Of a stretch of DNA of 56,073 nt, positions 36,604 to 43,800 are shown in pieces; positions within the stretch are counted from its first letter, which is position 1; every line of letters begins with the position of its first letter. The position numbers and the translations under genes are program-made. Source of the stretch: Qipengyuania sp. YIM B01966 (lineage in GTDB: Bacteria > Pseudomonadota > Alphaproteobacteria > Sphingomonadales > Sphingomonadaceae); NCBI RefSeq assembly GCF_016461955.1, contig NZ_JADMNM010000012.1:1-56073 (forward strand). Reading direction: 5' to 3'. The notes beneath the pieces are model-generated. The model worked only from the letters and a program-made list of their open reading frames with translations, did not search any database and was not told where the DNA came from.

Positions 36604-37191
36604 ATGCATCGGAACTTGAGGATCGCAGACTTCGGGCAGGATGAGGATCTCTTCGAGGACGCGAATGGTCGACCGTTGTTTCAGCCGATTACGATCGATT
36701 GGTCCCGGCCAGTCCGCATTGCGCGGGATGGCAGTCTCCCAGTCAAAAACGAGAGTGATATTTACAGGAATGGCTATCTTTACGCGATAGTCCGGAACCA
36801 TGGTAATCAGACCACGAAGGATCGCATCGCGTATATCGGCATCACCAACGACCTCCAAAAACGCTTCCGTAACCACCCCAAGGTCAATGATATTCGTAGC
36901 CAGTATGGCGAAACCAGCATCAGTATCGGGACAATTGCCACGCCTGGACGGAAGCCGAACGGGGAAACCCGCAAGCTAATCCGGGAAGAGATCGAACACA
37001 TACTGATCTGGGTTCTCCACGGCGACTTGTGGAATGATCGCAAAGTGATGTGTGTGCCCCGACAGGGAACGAACGGAGGACGCGCGCTCGATATCGAAAA
37101 CACGGGCTTCAAGTTCAGTGGGCGCATGCCTTCACGGATTATATTCCCGTGGGTCGCGGTCGTCCCACGACGAAACAACACAGCGAAGTGA
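36604..37191 (+). CDS. GIY-YIG-like nuclease domain protein
   Basis: A 195-aa protein starting directly after the methyltransferase stop (TAGATG). A GIY-YIG-type core is visible: YLYAIVR (residue 58 on) in the GIY position, AYIGIT (YIG at 77-79), the Arg-rich NDLQKRFRNH helix and a Glu in REEIEHILIWVL. These are the expected Tyr, Arg and Glu catalytic residues. There is no second DNA-binding domain of homing-endonuclease type. The code is AT-richer than the neighbours. Its stop overlaps the next start (GTGA), so it is co-translated with the helicase fusion. Confidence 0.65.
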   Translation: MHRNLRIADFGQDEDLFEDANGRPLFQPITIDWSRPVRIARDGSLPVKNESDIYRNGYLYAIVRNHGNQTTKDRIAYIGITNDLQKRFRNHPKVNDIRSQYGETSISIGTIATPGRKPNGETRKLIREEIEHILIWVLHGDLWNDRKVMCVPRQGTNGGRALDIENTGFKFSGRMPSRIIFPWVAVVPRRNNTAK

Positions 37192-39254
37192 CCCTCCACT
37201 ACGCCTCCACCTTCGCCGACGCGCTCGGCAAGCTCAGCCATGCCGAGCAGAAGCAGGTCAAGATCACCACGGTCGACCTGATGATGGACCCGCGCGGGGC
37301 GGGGCTGAGTCTCGAACGGCTCAATGTGGCGGACAAACACATCTGGTCGGCCCGCGTCAGCCAGGACATCCGCATCATTATGCGGCGCGAGGGGGAGGAT
37401 GTTCTGCTCGCCTATGTCGGGCACCACGACGACGCCTATCGCTGGGCCGAGCGGCGGCGGATCGAACCGCACGAGCGCACCGGGGCCATGCAGATCGTAG
37501 AGCTGGTCGAGGTGCAGGAAGGCGCTGCGCCGCAATCCACCTCGCCGAAGACGTCCACCCCTGACAAACCGGTGCAACCGTTCTGGGCGCTGACCGATGA
37601 CGCCATGCTGGACGTCGGCGTCCCGCGTGACTGGCTGCAGCCCGTGCGCGAGATGGCAGACAGCGACCTCGACACGCTGTTTGATCGCTTGCCCGCCGAG
37701 GCAGCCGAGGCGCTCTACGATTTCGCGACAGGGGGGAAGCTCGAAGACCATGTCGTGCGACCTGCGGAGCCGGGCGCCAGTCCCTTCGCACATCCCGATG
37801 CCCAGCGCCGCTTCCGCCTGCTCGATAACATAGAAGAACTGCAGGCCGCGCTCGATGCCCCATTCGAGAAGTGGGCGGTCTTCCTCCATCCGGCGCAGCG
37901 CGAACTGGCGGAAAAGGCGGCCACTGGTCCGACCCGTGTCACCGGCTCTGCCGGCACGGGCAAGACGATCGTCGCGCTCCACCGCGCGGTTCATCTAGCG
38001 AAGGAGGACAACGGGGCAGCGGTGCTGCTCACCACGTTCTCGAAGACGCTGGCTCAGGCTCTCGAACGCAAGCGTGACCTGCTGACCGAAGCGGACCCCC
38101 GGCTGCGAGAGCGGATCGTAGTCCGCCCAATCGATCAGGCCGCGACCGAGCTTTATACCAGGATGATCGGCCAGCCGAACCGCGCAACATCATCGCAGGT
38201 CAAGGCGTTCATTGCCGAAGCCCTGAAGAACGACCTGGGCGGTGCGCTGACGCCGCAATTCCTGTTCGAGGAATGGGAAGAACTGGTCGATGCCTGGGGC
38301 GTCACCGATCCAGAAGCCTACGCCAGCTTGCCCCGCATCGGCCGCCGGACCCGGCTCGGCACGCAGCAGCGCGAAACCGCGTGGGAGGTATTCGCCCATG
38401 TGAGGCGCACGCTGGCCGAACGCGGGCTGGTGACGTGGGCGATGATCTATTCCGAGCTGGAGCGGCGGGTGCGGGAGGGAGCGGTTTTGCCGTTCTCGCA
38501 CATCGTCGTGGACGAGGCGCAGGATCTGACTGTGGCGCAAGTCCGCTTCCTGGCGGCTGCGGGGCACGGCAGACCCGATGCGCTGTTCCTTGCCGGGGAT
38601 ATCGGACAGCGGATCTTCCGCTTGCCGTTCAGCTGGGCGAAGCTGGGCCTCGACGTGCGCGGACGGAGCCACTCGCTCAAGGTCAACTATCGCACCTCGC
38701 ACCAGATCAGGGCGATGGCCGACAGGCTGCTGCCGCCTGCGATCACCGATATGGACGGGATAGAGGAGGGCCGCCGCGGCACGGTCTCGGTGTTCGACGG
38801 TCCGCCGCCTAATGTGAAATTGCTCGCCAGCGAGGCTGCCGAGCGGGACGAAGTCGCGCAATGGCTCAATAGCTGTCAGGCTGAGGGTATTGCGCTTCAC
38901 GACATCGGAATCCTCGTGCGAGGTGAGGAGCAACTCTCGCGCGCCCGCTCCGCGGTGAAGGCAGGCGGATGCGATCCGCGTGCCGATGATGGTGTTCACA
39001 TTGCCACCATGCACGGGGCTAAGGGGCTTGAGTTCCGCGCCGTCGCCGTAATGGCATGCGACGAAGACGTGCTGCCAGAGCCTGCCCGCCTCGCTGCGAT
39101 TGGCGATATCAGCGAGCTGGAAACGGCCTACGAAACCGAACGCCACCTGCTCTACGTCGCCTGCACTCGCGCGCGCGATCGCCTGTTGGTGACCGGAATT
39201 GATCCAGGCAGCGAATTCCTCGACGATCTCGTGTCGTCTGCAGGAGCACGATAA
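37188..39254 (+). CDS. RelE-like domain fused to UvrD-type helicase
   Basis: A 688-aa protein with a GTG start. The N-terminal 90 residues resemble RelE/ParE toxins: TLHYASTFADALGKLSH, HIWSARVSQDIRIIMRREGE, then YVGHHDDAYRWAERRR. A linker follows, and then a superfamily 1 helicase: Walker A GSAGTGKT at 253-260, Walker B VVDEAQD at 441-447, VNYRTSHQIR, TMHGAKGLEF near 608 and YVACTRARDRL near 657. Upstream in-frame codons overlap the GIY-YIG gene in another frame and are not used. The RelE-like part could cleave RNA or only act as a docking domain. Confidence 0.85.
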   Translation: MTLHYASTFADALGKLSHAEQKQVKITTVDLMMDPRGAGLSLERLNVADKHIWSARVSQDIRIIMRREGEDVLLAYVGHHDDAYRWAERRRIEPHERTGAMQIVELVEVQEGAAPQSTSPKTSTPDKPVQPFWALTDDAMLDVGVPRDWLQPVREMADSDLDTLFDRLPAEAAEALYDFATGGKLEDHVVRPAEPGASPFAHPDAQRRFRLLDNIEELQAALDAPFEKWAVFLHPAQRELAEKAATGPTRVTGSAGTGKTIVALHRAVHLAKEDNGAAVLLTTFSKTLAQALERKRDLLTEADPRLRERIVVRPIDQAATELYTRMIGQPNRATSSQVKAFIAEALKNDLGGALTPQFLFEEWEELVDAWGVTDPEAYASLPRIGRRTRLGTQQRETAWEVFAHVRRTLAERGLVTWAMIYSELERRVREGAVLPFSHIVVDEAQDLTVAQVRFLAAAGHGRPDALFLAGDIGQRIFRLPFSWAKLGLDVRGRSHSLKVNYRTSHQIRAMADRLLPPAITDMDGIEEGRRGTVSVFDGPPPNVKLLASEAAERDEVAQWLNSCQAEGIALHDIGILVRGEEQLSRARSAVKAGGCDPRADDGVHIATMHGAKGLEFRAVAVMACDEDVLPEPARLAAIGDISELETAYETERHLLYVACTRARDRLLVTGIDPGSEFLDDLVSSAGAR

Positions 39255-39258
39255 GGCC

Positions 39259-39945
39259 ATGCCGCAACGCTACCCGCCCGGCGACCCGCTCCATTGCGAA
39301 ACACTCAAGGACAAGCAGCGCCAATTGCGCGACGGTTTTCCGCTGCCGCTGACCCTTCGTGTACACCGCGCGCTCAGCTGGCTCCGCCGCGCGGATGCGG
39401 AGCAGGATGATCTCGATGTCCGCTTCATCCTGTTGTGGATCGGGTTCAATGCCGCCTATGCGGGCGATCTCGATCGTGCGTTCGACGGGGCGGGCAACGA
39501 ACGAGCGCGCTTCGACGAATTCTTCGCCGCGCTCGTCCGGATGGATAGCGACAACCGCATCTACGGCGTGATTTGGGATCGCTTCAGCCAGGAAATCCGC
39601 CTCCTGCTCGACAACCGCTATGTCTTCGCGCCTTTCTGGAAGCACCACGCAGGCGCAATGGGCGGCGGCGGTTGGGAGATCACCTTCGAAGCCGCCAAGC
39701 GCGCCGCGAACCGCGCTTTGGCGCAGCGGGATACTCCTCTCGTTCTCTCGATCCTGTTCGACCGGCTCTACGTGCTCAGGAACCAGCTCGTGCACGGGGG
39801 AGCGACCTGGGACAGCAGCGCCAACCGAAATCAGGTCCGTGATGGAGCAGCTTTGCTCGGTTGTCTGTTGCCGGTCTTCATCGACCTGATGATGGATAAC
39901 CCCGACGAGGAATGGACCATGCCCAATTATCCGGTGGTCGACTGA
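39259..39945 (+). CDS. HEPN-domain protein (Apea-like)
   Basis: A 228-aa helical protein. It has the HEPN ribonuclease signature R-x4-H as RNQLVHGG (Arg174, His179), preceded by an LSILFDRLYVLRNQL helix, and an N-terminal LRVHRALSWLRRAD helix with LDVRFILLWIGFNAAYA. This layout is that of the Apea-like HEPN group found in defence loci. HEPN proteins cut RNA, typically as toxins of abortive-infection modules. It follows the helicase fusion by four bases and precedes the DUF3883 gene by six. Confidence 0.7.
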   Translation: MPQRYPPGDPLHCETLKDKQRQLRDGFPLPLTLRVHRALSWLRRADAEQDDLDVRFILLWIGFNAAYAGDLDRAFDGAGNERARFDEFFAALVRMDSDNRIYGVIWDRFSQEIRLLLDNRYVFAPFWKHHAGAMGGGGWEITFEAAKRAANRALAQRDTPLVLSILFDRLYVLRNQLVHGGATWDSSANRNQVRDGAALLGCLLPVFIDLMMDNPDEEWTMPNYPVVD

Positions 39946-39951
39946 CAGGTC

Positions 39952-40815
39952 ATGGCGGGCGGTGACTGGTCATCGAACGAGATCGACGCAGCAGTCGAGG
40001 AATATTTTTCCATGCTGGCTGCCGAGATTGCCGGTATCGCTGTCAACAAGGCCGAGCGGAACCGAGCCTTGCAAGCTACCATCCCCCGCAATCGCGGCTC
40101 GATCGAATTCAAGCACCAGAACATCTCGGCAGTAATGCTCGGCCTGGGTCAGCCATGGATTACCGGCTACAAGCCCAAGGCAAAATTTCAGGGCGCGCTG
40201 GTGGACGGGGTTCTGCGCTGGCTCGATAGTCATGAGGACTGGTTGAGGCCGCGCTGTTCGTCCAATCGCGTTGCCGATGGAAACAGTGGACAGATGCCGT
40301 TCCAAGGTCCGACGCCGGAACGTCTGATCCACTTCGGTGCCGCACCCTCCCAGCGTAACGAACCGCCACTGATCGATCCCGAATTCATGGCCGCCATCGG
40401 GCGAAAGTTCGATGTTGCGGCCCGCGATGCGAGGAACCGAGCCTTGGGCATGGCAGGAGAAGAGGCCGTCTTCGCGGAAGAACAGCGTCACCTCCGTGCG
40501 GTTGGGCGAGAGGATCTTGCCCGCCGGGCGCGCTGGACGTCGCAGGAGGATGGTGACGGTTTCGGCTACGATATCGCCAGTTTCGAGCCGGATGGACGCG
40601 AAAAGCTGATCGAGGTGAAGACCACGAACGGCTGGGAGCGCACGCCCTTTCATCTCAGCGCCAACGAGCTCGCTGTAGCCGATGCACGGCTCGAGGCATG
40701 GCAACTCGTCCGGGTCTGGGATTTCGCTCGTCAGCCTTCCGCCTTCGTCCTGCGTCCGCCAATGCAGGCCCATGTCACGCTGACCCCAACCAGCTTTCTG
40801 GCGGCGCTGCATTGA
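39952..40815 (+). CDS. DUF3883 domain protein
   Basis: A 287-aa protein. The C-terminal part is a DUF3883 domain, a PD-(D/E)XK-like fold: ARRARWTSQEDGDGFGYDIASFEPDGR, LIEVKTTNGWERTPFHLSANE (Glu-x-Lys of the nuclease triad about residue 220), and QLVRVWDF. The N-terminal half is unassigned and holds IEFKHQNISAVMLGLGQPWI. DUF3883 occurs at the end of many restriction and defence proteins. Here it is an independent protein coupled closely with a HEPN protein. Confidence 0.8.
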   Translation: MAGGDWSSNEIDAAVEEYFSMLAAEIAGIAVNKAERNRALQATIPRNRGSIEFKHQNISAVMLGLGQPWITGYKPKAKFQGALVDGVLRWLDSHEDWLRPRCSSNRVADGNSGQMPFQGPTPERLIHFGAAPSQRNEPPLIDPEFMAAIGRKFDVAARDARNRALGMAGEEAVFAEEQRHLRAVGREDLARRARWTSQEDGDGFGYDIASFEPDGREKLIEVKTTNGWERTPFHLSANELAVADARLEAWQLVRVWDFARQPSAFVLRPPMQAHVTLTPTSFLAALH

Positions 40816-40849
40816 TGCGACCGGTTCTGTCATGTCGCCGTGAGAATTA

Positions 40850-42331
40850 ATGGGGATGAAACCGACACAGTCTTTCCGGTACGGATTGTCCAAGTCTCGC
40901 ATCACCTCTTTCGAGCAGTGTCCAAAGAAGCTCTGGCTTTCGGTCCATCGTCGCGATCTGGCGGAACACGATGCCGGTGCCGAAGCGCGGTTTGCATCAG
41001 GCAATGCGGTTGGCGACATCGCCTGTGCGCTTCACCCTTCCGGCGTCATGGTCGAGGCCGAGCCAGACCTTGGCGCTGCCGTTGCGGAAACCGCCCGGCT
41101 GATCGCCGAAGGTCATCCCGGGCCGATTTTCGAGGCAACGTTCGAGCATGACGGCGTGCTCGTTCGGGTTGACGTGCTCGAGCGCCGCAAGAAGGGTTGG
41201 CATGCGGCGGAGGTCAAGAGTTCGACGGGCGTGAAGGATTACCACCGCGGCGACCTCGCCACACAGGCTTGGGTCTTGCAGGCTTGCGGCCTGCCGCTGA
41301 AGAGCGCCAGCGTTCGCCATATCGATCGCGATTTCGAACTGACGCGAGAGGGCGACTATGCAGGCCTCTTCGCTGATGCCGAACTGCTACGGCCTCTGAA
41401 ATCGATCATCGAAGGTCGCGCCGACGTGGTTGCCGCCGCGCGCGAGGTGCTTGCGGGTGAGGAGCCGGTGGTCGAGATCGGCGAGCATTGCTCGTCTCCA
41501 TTCGAGTGCGAGTTTAGCGCCTGGTGCAGGCGCGACCAGCCGACCGGGCCGGACTGGCCGGTAACGCTGCTGCCGTACGGTGGCGGGAAGAAATGGGCCG
41601 AGCAGGGCATCGAGGATTTGCTCGATCTCGACGAGGACGATCTCAATCCGCGCAACGCCCGCATTCTGACTGCCACGCGCGACGACGTGCCGTTCCACGA
41701 TGCCAAGGGTGCGCGCAAGGCGATGAAGAACTGGGGCTGGCCGCGGGCCTGGCTCGACTTCGAAACCATCGCCGCCGCGGTCCCGCGCTGGATCGGCACG
41801 CGGCCATATCAGCAAATCCCGTTCCAGTTCTCGCTTCACCTCGAGGCGAAGGACGGCACGATCACCCATCACGAATTTCTGAGCTGCGACAGCACCGATC
41901 CCCGCCGTGCCTGTGCCGAGGCGCTGGTAGAAATGATCCCGCCAGGTGCCTGCGTGATCGCCTACAACGCCAGCTTCGAGAAGCGCGTGCTGCGCGACTT
42001 GGCTGGCTGGTTTCCTGACCTTGCCGAGCCGTTGCTCGCACTTGAAGCGGCAACGGTCGACCTGTTGCCGATCGCGCGTGAGCATTGGTATCATCGCGAT
42101 CAGCGCGGCAGCTGGTCGATCAAGGCCGTCCTGCCGACGATTGCGCCGGAACTCGATTACGCATCGCTGGAGGTGTCGGACGGCGGAAACGCCCAAGAAG
42201 CTTGGCTCGAGGCCGCTGCGCCCGAGTGCGATCCTCTGCGCCGCGAGGCACTTGCGGAAGCACTCAAGGCCTATTGCGAGCGGGATACTTGGGCGATGGT
42301 GGCGGTGGCGCGAGGACTGATGAGACCGTAG
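40850..42331 (+). CDS. DUF2779 protein: Cas4-like nuclease fused to DEDD exonuclease
   Basis: A 493-aa protein of two parts. The N-terminal part is RecB/Cas4-like: SKSRITSFEQCPKKLWL, nuclease motif VRVDVL with HAAEVKSS, and cysteines at 24, 214, 220 and 226 that could hold an iron-sulfur cluster. The C-terminal DUF2779 part has DEDD exonuclease motifs: AWLDFETI near 300, VIAYNASFEKRVL and YCERDTWAMV. No CRISPR array or Cas gene is near. The combination suggests processing of DNA ends in both polarities, but this is inference from fold. Confidence 0.85.
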   Translation: MGMKPTQSFRYGLSKSRITSFEQCPKKLWLSVHRRDLAEHDAGAEARFASGNAVGDIACALHPSGVMVEAEPDLGAAVAETARLIAEGHPGPIFEATFEHDGVLVRVDVLERRKKGWHAAEVKSSTGVKDYHRGDLATQAWVLQACGLPLKSASVRHIDRDFELTREGDYAGLFADAELLRPLKSIIEGRADVVAAAREVLAGEEPVVEIGEHCSSPFECEFSAWCRRDQPTGPDWPVTLLPYGGGKKWAEQGIEDLLDLDEDDLNPRNARILTATRDDVPFHDAKGARKAMKNWGWPRAWLDFETIAAAVPRWIGTRPYQQIPFQFSLHLEAKDGTITHHEFLSCDSTDPRRACAEALVEMIPPGACVIAYNASFEKRVLRDLAGWFPDLAEPLLALEAATVDLLPIAREHWYHRDQRGSWSIKAVLPTIAPELDYASLEVSDGGNAQEAWLEAAAPECDPLRREALAEALKAYCERDTWAMVAVARGLMRP

Positions 42332-42343
42332 ACAGGTGCGCGG

Positions 42344-43138
42344 ATGGCTGTTTCAGAAAGACTTAAATTGGCCTCTTGGCGAGCTGCGAAAGGTATTTCG
42401 CGCGTATGGTCGCCGCTTCCCCTCCTTTGCTACCGCCAAAAATGGCGCCTAGATATTGCACGACATTGGGATGGGTCGAGGGTCGATAAATGGATGCCCC
42501 ATCTCAAACGCCGTTCGAAGATCGCCATAGCCGCGTTACATGGACGGAGGGCGTTGGCCAGCGATCCTAAGCGGCACGTCGATACTTTAAAGCGATGGTT
42601 CGGCATTGGCGGAGGCGAGCATGTCTTCGATCAGGCCTGCAGCTTTGAATGGCTTAGTTTGCGTGAAACGCAGATCATGGCGGGTATAGCGTATTATGCG
42701 CTGGCTGCGGGTGAAAATGGCGTCTCCGCGCTTTATGCAGCGCTGACCGGTTCGCGGCTGCCATCCGCATCCCGAGCAATAATCGAATGCGAAATGCCGA
42801 CTTCTATCGGAGGAAATCGGATCGATTTAGTATTGATTGCCGAAGGTGCGAAACGCGGTGTCATAGTCGAAGCCAAATTCGGAAGCTACCTCAAGGATAA
42901 TCCGCTTAGGGATTACGGTGCATTTTGCGAGGCGAAGTGGCCAACAGTCAGCTGGTCAAAAGTTGTGTTGGACTTCGGCCCTTGCCAAGGAACTGATCAT
43001 GTTCTCTCCAGCAATCCTGACTGGAAGCTTGTCTCATGGCGATTGTTCACCGCTCGTCTTGAACGACAAATAGCAAGGGCTGAAAACGATTCAGAACAAT
43101 TCCGCTTTTTTAGGAGGATGCTATGGAAAGAATTATGA
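42344..43138 (+). CDS. PD-(D/E)XK nuclease-like protein
   Basis: A 264-aa protein. The nuclease core is RIDLVLIAEGAKRGVIVEAKFG (Asp161, Glu176, Lys178) in the second half, with a helical N-terminus rich in basic residues (SKIAIAALHGRRALAS). No closer family is recognised. Its 3' end overlaps the next gene by 16 bases. Codon use is more AT-rich than in the DUF2779 gene before it, pointing to separate acquisition. It may be the effector of a two-gene module with the next protein. Confidence 0.65.
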   Translation: MAVSERLKLASWRAAKGISRVWSPLPLLCYRQKWRLDIARHWDGSRVDKWMPHLKRRSKIAIAALHGRRALASDPKRHVDTLKRWFGIGGGEHVFDQACSFEWLSLRETQIMAGIAYYALAAGENGVSALYAALTGSRLPSASRAIIECEMPTSIGGNRIDLVLIAEGAKRGVIVEAKFGSYLKDNPLRDYGAFCEAKWPTVSWSKVVLDFGPCQGTDHVLSSNPDWKLVSWRLFTARLERQIARAENDSEQFRFFRRMLWKEL

Positions 43139-43728
43139 GCCATCGTGAAGCTGTCGAACTCATACCGGACAGTGTCCGTCAGTATCTGACCGACTCAAAG
43201 ATATACTCCGCAGTTAATCATATCACAGGAATTAAGAAGGATGCGCTCGAAACGGGGTTAGAATGGGACGAATTGGGAGACTTTCTGGAAGCTCGTGCGG
43301 CAGCCCTGCTCGTGAAAAGCGAATATGCAATAGCCTCATATTCCATATGGAAGACTCTATGGGATGATTTCGCAATAGAAGGCTTTCGGCTCGTAGACCT
43401 TGATGACCAAGGAACGAACCTGCAACCGAAAGATGTTTGGGACCAAAATTCGTTTGGTCTGAGCTTGGAAAACTCAAATGACTATGAAATACAGCTATAC
43501 GTCTCTTTGACATCAAGTTCAACTGAGTTGGCTTTCGATGTGATGAAAAACGAGAAATCTATCACCAAGAATTGGCAACTAAATAACTACAAGTATAATG
43601 ATGCGGGTTGGGAAGATTTTATGGTGGCTTCGTTGCCCGGTAATCTTGTTGACAAAGACTTTGATTGGCCGCGATTGATCGAAGCCAGAGATGAGGCAAT
43701 CGCTGCCATCTGCGTTCATTTCGCTTAG
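43123..43728 (+). CDS. Unrecognised AT-rich orphan, coupled to the PD-(D/E)XK gene
   Basis: A 201-aa protein, acidic, rich in Asn, Ser, Asp and aromatic residues, without membrane segment. I recognise no family. Sixty-base stretches at 43201 and 43501 have 42% and 38% G+C by count, against roughly 60% or more around. A good Shine-Dalgarno (AGGAGG, about 7 bases before the ATG at 43123) lies inside the previous gene; an alternative ATG at 43135 would give an ATGA junction. It could be an immunity or specificity partner of the nuclease upstream. Confidence 0.6.
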   Translation: MERIMSHREAVELIPDSVRQYLTDSKIYSAVNHITGIKKDALETGLEWDELGDFLEARAAALLVKSEYAIASYSIWKTLWDDFAIEGFRLVDLDDQGTNLQPKDVWDQNSFGLSLENSNDYEIQLYVSLTSSSTELAFDVMKNEKSITKNWQLNNYKYNDAGWEDFMVASLPGNLVDKDFDWPRLIEARDEAIAAICVHFA

Positions 43729-43800
43729 CTGGCTCGATATTCGGTTCGATGACAAGTGTCTGCGACCATTCCTGTCGCATACCTGCGTTAGATAGATCAC

